A stretch of DNA of 64,000 bases. Source: Inhella inkyongensis. GTDB taxonomy: Bacteria > Pseudomonadota > Gammaproteobacteria > Burkholderiales > Burkholderiaceae_C. The DNA lies in assembly GCF_005952805.1 (NCBI RefSeq), contig NZ_CP040709.1, forward strand, positions 868,001-932,000. Reading direction: 5' to 3'. A program made the translations under genes and the position numbers. The notes below the pieces were generated by a model that was not told where the DNA came from, did no database searches, and worked only from the letters and a program-made list of their open reading frames with translations. Position 1 is the stretch's first letter. Every line of letters begins with the position of its first letter. Positions 28,717-35,382 of this stretch are shown here, in pieces.

Positions 28717-30404
28717 GGCAGGGTGTAGCTGTAGACGGTGGAACCATGGACACGGCCCGGCGCTTCGTCGCGCTGCAGCAGGCTGCGCACGTACTCCACC
28801 CGCACGCCCTCGGGGGCCACCTGCACCCGCGTGTAGCCGCTGTTGGGGAATTTGTCGCCGCTCTGGAAGGCGTCGGCATTCCAGAGCGTGTAGTTGGGAT
28901 CGGCGGGTTCCGACAGGGTCTGGTAGGTCACCCCGTCCAGCTGCTGGCGCACCCAGATGTGGTCATGGCCCTGGAAGAAGATGGTCACGCCGGTGCGCGC
29001 CATCAGGCGGTGCAGGGGCTCGGTCCAGCTCGGGCGCTTGAGCGCAAAGTCGAACTGCCCATTGGCGCTCTCGCCGCCCCATTCCCACAGCTTGGCCAGC
29101 TCCACCCCGCCACGGCCCGTGCCCATCACATGGTGGGCAAACACGAATTTGTAGCGCGCGCGGCTGCCCTCCAGCGTGCGCTTGAGCCACTGGAACTGCG
29201 CATCGCCATGGGTCACATCCCACATGCTGGCGCGCTTGTCCACGCCGCCGAATACGTTGTCCACGGCCACGGGCGAATGCCAGTAGGGGTCGATCACCAC
29301 GAACAGCGCGTCGCCCCAGGTCCAGGAAAAGTAGTTGCGCAGCAACCCGATGTGCGGCACCGGCGTGGGGTTGCCGCCGTAGAAGCTGTCGGGGGCCGGT
29401 TGGGCGTAGAGGCTGTTGCGCGCGTTCTGCGCCCACACCGCCACGTTGTTGGGCGTGCCGTCCAGCAGATAAGCCGCCGCCTGCTCGTGGTTGCCGTTCA
29501 CCAGAAAGAGCGGCGCCTGCTGGCCGATCAGGCCCAGGTAGGGGCGCTGCAGGGTGTAGCGCTCCAGCACCTTGGCCTGGTTGATGGTGGCGGGGTCCAG
29601 CGTGTCCACGCTGAAGTCGTCGCCCATCAGGATGTAGAAGTCCGGCTGGTCGGCCGCGGCCGTGGACAGGGTGCGGCGGTACAGATCGGGGTCGAACTGG
29701 GTCTTGAGCCGCTCGGGGTGCGAGTCACCCTGCAGCGCAAAGCTGAAGCGGCTGCCCGGCGGCCGCGCCGTCATGAAGCTGGTTTCGTTGCCCGGCGCGG
29801 CGGCCGCCCCGCCGCTGGGCTGGAAGTGCAGGCGGTAGTAGTGGCGCGTGTTCGGCGCCAGGCCCTGCAGCGCAATCTCCAGCGGCTGCCCTGCCACCAG
29901 GGCCTGCGCGGGCGTTTGCGCATCCAGCGCGCCCGAGCGCGTGCCATAGGCCAGCCACACCGTGCCCCCCTGGTCCGGCGCGTAGACATTGGCCTTGATG
30001 CCGGTGTCGGTGGGCGAGCCCAGCACCACCGTGCCACGGAAGCTGCTGGTGCCCGGGGCCGGGGCCGGTGAAGGCGCGGGCGCGGGAGAAGGCGCCGGAG
30101 CGGGTGCAGGTGCAGGTGCGGGAGTAGGTGCAGGTGCAGGTGCAGGTGCTGGTGCTGGTGCAGGTGCAGGTGCAGGTGCAGGTGCGGGTGCGGGTGCGGG
30201 TGCGGGTGCGGGTGCGGGTGCGGGTGCGGGTGCGGGTGCGGGTGCGGGCGCCGGGCTGCTGCCCGAGCCGCCGCCACAAGCGCCCAGCACCAGCAGGGCC
30301 GAGGCCAGGGCCGCCCAGGCGGGCCGCCGTGCGCGGACTGGGCTTGGGGTGTTGGCGCGCAGGGGCAGCGGAGGGCGAGGCGGTGTGGGCAAAGGCAGGG
30401 GCAT
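28713..30404 (-). CDS. Metallophosphoesterase lipoprotein, paralogue 4 (type A, first gene of operon)
   Basis: 563 residues. The N-terminus is a long Pro/Arg-rich stretch, then a hydrophobic segment and lipobox VLGACGGGSG, then about 45 Ala-Pro dipeptides from a hexanucleotide tract. Phosphoesterase motifs are QGDSHPERLK, MGDDFSVDTLD, GNHEQAA, AHHVMGTGRGG and GHDH. ATG 30404 is chosen for its GGAAG Shine-Dalgarno and because the frame upstream crosses the promoter. A perfect 16-bp palindrome (30481-30496) lies 77 nt upstream and is predicted to be the operator of the two-component system at 37.1-39.3 kb. Confidence 0.9.
   Translation of the reverse strand: MPLPLPTPPRPPLPLRANTPSPVRARRPAWAALASALLVLGACGGGSGSSPAPAPAPAPAPAPAPAPAPAPAPAPAPAPAPAPAPAPAPAPAPTPAPAPAPAPAPSPAPAPSPAPAPGTSSFRGTVVLGSPTDTGIKANVYAPDQGGTVWLAYGTRSGALDAQTPAQALVAGQPLEIALQGLAPNTRHYYRLHFQPSGGAAAAPGNETSFMTARPPGSRFSFALQGDSHPERLKTQFDPDLYRRTLSTAAADQPDFYILMGDDFSVDTLDPATINQAKVLERYTLQRPYLGLIGQQAPLFLVNGNHEQAAAYLLDGTPNNVAVWAQNARNSLYAQPAPDSFYGGNPTPVPHIGLLRNYFSWTWGDALFVVIDPYWHSPVAVDNVFGGVDKRASMWDVTHGDAQFQWLKRTLEGSRARYKFVFAHHVMGTGRGGVELAKLWEWGGESANGQFDFALKRPSWTEPLHRLMARTGVTIFFQGHDHIWVRQQLDGVTYQTLSEPADPNYTLWNADAFQSGDKFPNSGYTRVQVAPEGVRVEYVRSLLQRDEAPGRVHGSTVYSYTLP
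30100..30250 (+). repeat. Hexanucleotide (GGTGCA/GGTGCG) microsatellite in paralogue 4
   Basis: Long runs of GGTGCA then GGTGCG, including about nine to ten uninterrupted GGTGCG units, encode the Ala-Pro linker behind the lipid-anchored Cys. Homogeneous runs suggest recent slippage. Confidence 0.88.
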
Positions 30405-30480
30405 GGGCAGGCTTCCAAGGCAGCGCCCGGACTCGGGCAGCGCATGGCCGCCGATGCTAGGAAGCCGCGCCGCGCGCCCG

Positions 30481-30496
30481 ATGACAGCCCTGTCAT
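30481..30496. promoter_or_regulatory. Predicted response-regulator operator, site A (phosphatase operon)
   Basis: ATGACAGCCCTGTCAT is a perfect inverted repeat with a 4-nt centre. It recurs at 30584, 37091 and 39327, always 65-77 nt before a start codon. The binding protein is inferred to be the OmpR-type regulator at 38562-39254. Confidence 0.65.
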
Positions 30497-30583
30497 GCAG
30501 GGCGGCTCCTCCGCCCCAATCACCCCCCAATCACCCCTCAATCTCTCTTCAACCGCCCATCCAGCCCCCATCCAGCGCCCGAA

Positions 30584-30599
30584 ATGACAGCGCCGTCAT
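30584..30599. promoter_or_regulatory. Predicted response-regulator operator, site B (small exported protein)
   Basis: ATGACAGCGCCGTCAT, 65 nt upstream of the ATG at 30664. It could also act as a second, distal site for the divergent phosphatase operon (180 nt from its start). Confidence 0.62.
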
Positions 30600-30663
30600 G
30601 CACGCCGGCGCTCACCGCGCTGCAATCGCCGTGCACGACCCTTCCTCAAGCTCAGGAGTTCCC

Positions 30664-30972
30664 ATGTCCCGATCCAACGCTGTTCTGATCCCCCGCCCCC
30701 GTCTGCCCGCCCTGGCGGCTGTGGCCCTTGCGCTGAGCCTGGCCACCCTGGGCGGCCCGGCCCTGGCCAAGAGCCCCAAGCCCGAAGTGGCCGCCGCCAA
30801 GCAGCAACTGGAGGCCGACAAGGCCCGCCTGCGCGCCGACAAGGCCGCCGGCAACAAAGCCGCCGTGGCCGCCGACCGCGCGGCGATTCAGCGCGACAAG
30901 GCGCAGCTGCAAGCGGCCAAGGGGGCGGCGAAGGGAGACAAGGCCGGCAAGCGGGGGGAAGGCGCGCCCTGA
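30664..30972 (+). CDS. Small exported Lys/Ala-rich protein
   Basis: 102 residues. A signal peptide (cleavage at PALAKS) is followed by a ~65-residue highly charged Lys/Ala/Asp segment with heptad-like spacing (ADKARLRADKAAG, ADRAAIQRDKAQLQAAKG), probably a single long helix or coiled coil. AGGAG lies 5 nt upstream of the ATG. It is divergent from the phosphatase operon and has its own copy of the shared palindrome (site B). No function is known. It could be a periplasmic spacer or a polyanion-binding protein. Confidence 0.8.
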   Translation: MSRSNAVLIPRPRLPALAAVALALSLATLGGPALAKSPKPEVAAAKQQLEADKARLRADKAAGNKAAVAADRAAIQRDKAQLQAAKGAAKGDKAGKRGEGAP

Positions 30973-31092
30973 GGGGGGAGGGCCGCCTTTCCTGTGGGCT
31001 TCGGCAGGCGCATCCGAGACCGTGTGGGGAGCGGCTGCTTCGCAGCGGGTGCGATCCCCCGACTTGCAAGACTCAACAGCGAAAAGCTGCCG

Positions 31093-31131
31093 TTCAACGT
31101 TGAAGCTGAGACCTGAGCGGCGGCTCAGGTC
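31093..31131. repeat. Palindrome plus hairpin in intergenic segment 30973-31197
   Basis: TTCAACGTTGAA (31093-31104) is a perfect 12-bp palindrome. GACCTGAGC (31110-31118) pairs with GCTCAGGTC (31123-31131) around a GGCG loop. A third hairpin, GGGACGG/CCGTCCC, lies at 31160-31178. The segment holds no gene that I can support. Confidence 0.6.
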
Positions 31132-31197
31132 AGCGGGCATGGCCCATTGCAGGCAAAGGGGGACGGGGCTACCGTCCCACCCTGCGCTGACCCTCTG

Positions 31198-31284
31198 CTA
31201 CTTCTTCGGCGGGTTGTTGCCACGCCTTCCACCTGAAGGCTTGTTGGGGTTCTTGCTGGGGGCGTTTTCGAGCTTCGATGTCAT
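31198..31284 (-). CDS. Putative 28-residue basic small protein
   Basis: ATG at 31284, TAG at 31198. The predicted peptide is MTSKLENAPSKNPNK followed by PSGGRRGNNPPKK: hydrophilic, Pro/Asn/Lys-rich, with no signal peptide. A GGAGAGAG Shine-Dalgarno lies 2-3 nt before the ATG, which is better than many confirmed genes here. It lies 95 nt downstream of the XRE-type gene on the same strand and may be co-transcribed. The amino-acid composition would suit nucleic-acid binding, but this is inference only. Confidence 0.5.
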   Translation of the reverse strand: MTSKLENAPSKNPNKPSGGRRGNNPPKK

Positions 31285-31378
31285 ATCTCTCTCCGGCCCC
31301 GGTATGTATGGACGAGCTTATCCGGCCGGGGCACCCCGGAGCAGCTCAGGAAATTCGTTGAGACGTCGCCGCGGCCAG

Positions 31379-32689
31379 CTAGCCTGGGGCAGTCGTCAAG
31401 CGGCGCTTCAGTTCATCGCTCGAGGTCGCGACGCTGGCCTCGCGCCAAGGTGCTGGCCGGAGTGCTCCATCCGGCATCTCTTCAACCAGGTCGAGGCGAT
31501 ACCACGGCCCCCACTGAAAATCTTGCCCGCGGGCTTGCGAGAGGCGCAACGGCACATTGAGGTGAAGGCAGATGCAGCGCTCATGCGCCTGAAATTCCCA
31601 GCAGTCGACCGGCCACTCATCAAACAGCGGCTTGAGTTCCACTGCGGCGGCTGCGATGAGCCAATTGAGCACGACGTCATGGGACGAGCCTTCGACCTGA
31701 AAACTCTGGAACGTGCGGTCATGCATGTCAGCCAGGTTGCCGTCGACGAGAAAGAGGTGCGTCCACGTCTTGTTCTGCCCGAACTTCTCAACCTTCAGCC
31801 GGAGCCGGCGGACGTCCGCCGGGCGGCGCAGCCCATCGAAGTCGGTCACGAAGTTGAAGGTCCGATAGGCCCATCGCCGCAGCGAGTCGTCCAAGAAAAA
31901 TCGGTCTCGCCAACTTGGGTTGACCCACTGGAGCCCGGTCGACGAGGCGACACAACGCATGAAGCTTGTGCTCAGACGTAGCGCGGCGTGGTATGGATGC
32001 TGGATCTCCACGAACAGCTTAGGCAGCGCCTCGCGCAGCGTGACGCTGCCATCGCTCTGGTGGAAGCGCGCATGCTTCTCGGCGAACTGGTGGACATGCC
32101 AGCTGACCTCGTCCGTGCCGTACACAACCTTCGCAGTGGATGTGCTGCGGCTGGAGCTGATGAGCCAGTGCCCGCGGTGCGTGACCGGCTTGCTCACGTC
32201 TTCCACTGACCATCCAACCAGCTGGGCGAGCGCCATCAGTTCGTCAGCTCGGCCATTGAACCGAGCCGACTCAATCTGATGCGCCAGGTCGATGGCCACG
32301 TCGCGCGGATGTGCACCGCCATCTCGAGCCACCTCAGCCGCCAGCGCCGGGTTGGTGTTGCCAGCAATCTGCTCAGCAATATGGCGCTCCAGTCGGTCGA
32401 TAAAGAGGTCACCCTCGTCCACAGGTGCCTCGCCCTGCAGAACTGCGACGGTCGTTCCCAGCACCGCAGCCAGGGCGCTTGCCATCGCTTGACTGGTCCT
32501 GCCCGTGCGCTCGATGCGCTGGTAGTGCTTGACCGGGTCTTTTGTGGCATGAGTACCCATGTGCTCGTGCACCATAGCGATGAGCCGAACTTGGGTGAGC
32601 GACTTTTCCTCGCGGATCGAGCGCAGCCGGTCCGGGTCGATGCGGAATGTTGGCCGGCCGGCTGACCTGTGGTCTTTAGTTGCTGACAT
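31379..32689 (-). CDS. XRE-type HTH protein with large C-terminal region of unknown function
   Basis: 436 residues. The N-terminal ~75 residues look like a helix-turn-helix of the XRE class (DPDRLRSIREEKSLTQVRLI, KHYQRIERTGRTSQAMASALA). The following ~350 residues match nothing I recognise; they are rich in Trp, His and Phe (WSVEDVSK, WHVHQFAEKHARFH, RRWAYRTFNFVTDFDG, CICLHLNVPL). Codon use is visibly less GC3-biased than in neighbours, with many ATT, AAG, TCA-type codons, and it stands alone between regulon members, so acquisition by transfer is likely. A palindrome at 32717-32730 may be its own operator. Confidence 0.78.
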   Translation of the reverse strand: MSATKDHRSAGRPTFRIDPDRLRSIREEKSLTQVRLIAMVHEHMGTHATKDPVKHYQRIERTGRTSQAMASALAAVLGTTVAVLQGEAPVDEGDLFIDRLERHIAEQIAGNTNPALAAEVARDGGAHPRDVAIDLAHQIESARFNGRADELMALAQLVGWSVEDVSKPVTHRGHWLISSSRSTSTAKVVYGTDEVSWHVHQFAEKHARFHQSDGSVTLREALPKLFVEIQHPYHAALRLSTSFMRCVASSTGLQWVNPSWRDRFFLDDSLRRWAYRTFNFVTDFDGLRRPADVRRLRLKVEKFGQNKTWTHLFLVDGNLADMHDRTFQSFQVEGSSHDVVLNWLIAAAAVELKPLFDEWPVDCWEFQAHERCICLHLNVPLRLSQARGQDFQWGPWYRLDLVEEMPDGALRPAPWREASVATSSDELKRRLTTAPG

Positions 32690-32716
32690 GGCCGAATGAT
32701 CTGCCGGCGGTTAAAT

Positions 32717-32730
32717 GCTGTCCAGACAGC
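32717..32730. promoter_or_regulatory. Palindrome upstream of the XRE-type gene, candidate autoregulatory operator
   Basis: GCTGTC-CA-GACAGC, 28 nt upstream of the start codon. It is nested inside a wider ATGCTG...CAGCAT pair (32715-32743), next to a TATAAG box on the minus strand (32730-32735). Confidence 0.45.
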
Positions 32731-32983
32731 TTATAGGCAGCATAAATGCGACGTTCTGAGGTCAAAGGCCCATGCCCTCGGAGAACTGGAGCACCCAGCG
32801 GCTAGAGGTAGAGGCCCGCGCCGTAGCCGGTGAACTGGAGCGCGCGCATGAGCTCAAGGCGCTGGATATCGCCATCATCGAGCTGGTCAACAAAATGCCT
32901 CGAAGCGGCCGCCATTTCGCCCCGCCCAACTCCACCCAGCCCTCGAGCACCATCACACTCTCCGCCTTCCGAAGCCTTTGCTC

Positions 32984-33387
32984 ATGCCCGCCGCCCTCTC
33001 CCCTCTCCCCGAGCTGCTGCGCTCCTTGGAGCCCGAGTTGCACCCAGGGGTCTACGTCTACTGCGTGGCGCCGGCGGGGGCTGATCTTGCGGGGCTGACG
33101 CCGATCGCCACCGTGGCGGAGCGCGAGGGGTTGACCCTGGTGCTGCCGGAGGCGCAGGCCCTGCAGGCCGGCTTGCAGGTGCTGTTCCGCGCGGCCTGGA
33201 TCACCCTGAGCGTGCATTCGGATTTGCAGGCCATCGGCCTGACCGCGGCGTTCTCGGCCGCCTTGGGGCGGGCATCAGCTGCAATGTCATCGCCGGCGCC
33301 TTCCACGACCACCTGCTGGTCCCCGTAGAGCAGGCCGATGCCGCGCTGGCGGCGCTGCGGGCGCTGCAGCAGGGCGCGAGCGTTTAG
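32984..33387 (+). pseudogene. ACT-domain protein gene with a frameshift
   Basis: The 5' part encodes MPAALSPLPELLRSLEPEL...VYVYCVAPAGADL...PIATVAEREGLTLVLPE and runs to SALGRA near 33270. The rest of the domain, GISCNVIAGAFHDHLLVPVEQADAALAALRALQQGASV and a TAG at 33385, is in another frame. The total length of 404 nt is one short of a multiple of three, so a single lost base explains it. Joined, the product is a ~134-residue ACT_3-type amino-acid-binding protein. It is either a recent pseudogene or an assembly error in the GGGGCGGGC run. Confidence 0.8.
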
Positions 33388-33414
33388 CCCGGCCCGCGCG
33401 GCGCCCGGGCTGCT

Positions 33415-34764
33415 TCAGGGCCGATCGAACAGGGCCGTGGTCTTCTCGGCCTCTGCCGCCCCGGCTGCATCCAGCGGCGCGGCGTACAGGAAGGGGCCCT
33501 TGGGGTCGCGCGGGTCGTGGGGGGCGCGGTCGCGCAGGGCTTGCAGGGCGCGGCCTTGTTCGGGGCTAAGGCTCTGGCCCACGGCGGCAAAGGCCTGGGC
33601 GTAGAGGAATGCCAGTTCGCCATCGCGCTCGCCATAGCGGCGCGAGAGGCGCAGCACTTCGGCGGGGTCGGCGGCCTCGCCCGCCAGCAGGCGGCGCAGT
33701 TCGCTGGCGATGCGGCGGCGCAGGCCCACGATGTCTTGCAGCGCGGCTCGCTGCTGCTCGGGCAGGGCCTCGATGCGGGCGCGCTGGGCCGGCTGCAGCA
33801 GGGCGAGGAACTCGGCGCCGGCGTCGCCCGTGAGCGCGGTGCTGATGGCGTAGTCCTGCTTGCCCAGGGCCGGCGCGGTCTTCAGGCCAAAGCCGCCGAA
33901 GTACATGGCGTGGCGCTCGGGGCAGAAATAGGTGTCGGCCTCCAGGCTGCCGCCCTGCCAGGCAAAGAGTTCGCTGGCATGGGTCATCAGGGCGACGTCG
34001 AGGTCGTGCGGCAGGCTGCGGCGCTCGGGCGGCTCGGTCACGTCGCCGGCGGCAGGCCAGCTGCGCGAGTCGCCGAACTTCAGGCGCGCGAACTGCTCGC
34101 GCTGTTCGGCACTCAGGCTGCGGATGACCCGGGCCATGGCCTGGGCCCGGGCCCAGGCGATGCGGCCGTCCAGCTCGTAGAGCGCGGCCGAATGGGCCAG
34201 CACGGCGGTGCGGTTCAGCGGCGCGCGGGCGGCCGGGCCGCTGCGCTCCAGGTTCTGGCGAAAGGCCTTGATCAGAGGAAGGCGCAGCAACGCGAAGCGG
34301 CGCACATCGGCCTGCTGCGCGCGGCCGGCCTCGATGAGCAGGGCGCGCTGCGCGGGGGTCAGGATGGCCAGGGTGGCGAAGGCGATGCGGGTCAGGAAGG
34401 CGGGGCTGTGGCCGCCCTGCACGGCGTCGATGTCGCGCAGGTACTGAAAGCCGAAGTAGTCGGACACCTTGCCCGGGGGCAGGAAGGTGTCGGCGGCGAA
34501 GTCGCCGCTCAGAAAGGCCAGCCCGCTGAAGGCGATGGTGTGGAGCTGGGCGCGGTCCGAGGTGGCCTGCTCCAGCGAGTAGCGCTGGGCAGGGGGGCGG
34601 CCTTCTTTGCCGGGCCGGCCTTCGCGTCCTTCTCTGCCCTCGCGGCCTTCTCGGCCCTCACGCCCGCGCGGCGGGCGCGGCTCGTTCGGGGGCGGCGGGG
34701 TCTGGGCCAGGGCCGGCGTGGCCAGCAGGGGCAAGGCGGTCAGCAGGGTGCGGCGCGGGATCAT
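33415..34764 (-). CDS. Exported protein of unknown function (YHYH operon, third gene)
   Basis: 449 residues. The leader (RRTLLTALPLLATPALAQT) is Tat- or Sec-like, followed by a repeated Arg-Glu-Gly linker (residues ~33-55). The body is long, helical and rich in Arg, Gln and Ala, with two roughly similar halves: each has a FxxDTF/ADTYF-CPERHAMYFGGFG-type segment (FAADTFLPPGKVSDYFGF and LEADTYFCPERHAMYFGGF) followed by LTPAQRALLIEAGR or LQPAQRARIEALPE. That internal duplication is visible by eye. No enzyme motif was recognised. The ATG overlaps the previous stop (ATGA). Confidence 0.75.
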   Translation of the reverse strand: MIPRRTLLTALPLLATPALAQTPPPPNEPRPPRGREGREGREGREGREGRPGKEGRPPAQRYSLEQATSDRAQLHTIAFSGLAFLSGDFAADTFLPPGKVSDYFGFQYLRDIDAVQGGHSPAFLTRIAFATLAILTPAQRALLIEAGRAQQADVRRFALLRLPLIKAFRQNLERSGPAARAPLNRTAVLAHSAALYELDGRIAWARAQAMARVIRSLSAEQREQFARLKFGDSRSWPAAGDVTEPPERRSLPHDLDVALMTHASELFAWQGGSLEADTYFCPERHAMYFGGFGLKTAPALGKQDYAISTALTGDAGAEFLALLQPAQRARIEALPEQQRAALQDIVGLRRRIASELRRLLAGEAADPAEVLRLSRRYGERDGELAFLYAQAFAAVGQSLSPEQGRALQALRDRAPHDPRDPKGPFLYAAPLDAAGAAEAEKTTALFDRP

Positions 34765-35375
34765 GGGGTGGCCTGGGTGGAGGGGTTCGGCGGCGCCAGT
34801 GTCACCGCCGGCGGCGGGGCAAAGGCGATGGACTGGGGCGCGGCGGGGTGTTTCAGCGTTTGCTGCTGGGGCTGGTAGCTCACCACCACCAGCTGCGGCA
34901 GCAGGGGCGGCAGCTGCAGTTGCAGACCGGCCACCGGGCGCGGGGCCAGGGCCTGGGCGCGCACCTCCAGGCTTTCGTCCTCGTGCGCGTGTTCGCCCAG
35001 CACCTGCTGCATGGCGGCGCGGCGCAGCAGGGCCTGCACCTGTTCCACGCGGGGCCATTGCCACTGCTGCAGCGCCAGGGCCGTGGGCCCGAGCTGCAGG
35101 CGCAGGCCCTGCTCGATGCGCTGCTGCACGGGCCGCAGCGCGGCCTGCAGCTGCGCGGCGTCCAGGGTGGAGAGGGCCAGCACCGTTTCGGCCTCGGGGC
35201 GCTGGGGCGCCAGCGCCCGCTGCAGCAGGGCGGGGTAGTCCAGGCGAAGGCTCAGGCTGAGGTGGCGCGACTCGCGCAGCACCAGGGTCAGGCGGTCGTC
35301 CTGCAGTTCATGGGCGCCGGCCAGGGGCGGCAGCAGCGTCAGCATCAGGGCGGCGAGTAGGCGGCGGGTCTGCAT
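34761..35375 (-). CDS. Exported protein of unknown function (YHYH operon, second gene)
   Basis: 204 residues, signal peptide ending LAGAHELQ. The mature start (HELQDDRLTLVLRESRHLSLSLRLDY) resembles the exported N-terminal domain that precedes the membrane part in HupE/UreJ-2-type proteins, but there are no membrane helices here. The tail is Pro/Gln-rich. It lies 7 nt after the PEBP-YHYH gene and overlaps the next gene by 4 nt, so all three are expressed together. Confidence 0.72.
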   Translation of the reverse strand: MQTRRLLAALMLTLLPPLAGAHELQDDRLTLVLRESRHLSLSLRLDYPALLQRALAPQRPEAETVLALSTLDAAQLQAALRPVQQRIEQGLRLQLGPTALALQQWQWPRVEQVQALLRRAAMQQVLGEHAHEDESLEVRAQALAPRPVAGLQLQLPPLLPQLVVVSYQPQQQTLKHPAAPQSIAFAPPPAVTLAPPNPSTQATP

Positions 35376-35382
35376 GGCGGGC

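Noticed and set aside
31379..32689. XRE gene considered as part of a phage-defence or toxin-antitoxin system
   Set aside because: No nuclease, toxin, helicase or integrase is adjacent. Only an XRE-like N-terminus can be supported.
32772..32983. 108-codon plus-strand ORF beginning MPSENWSTQRLEVEARAV
   Set aside because: The first ~45 residues look protein-like (ELERAHELKALDIAIIELVN), but the frame then enters Ser/Pro-rich shadow sequence and runs into the ACT gene in another frame. It may be a gene remnant, but I cannot identify it.
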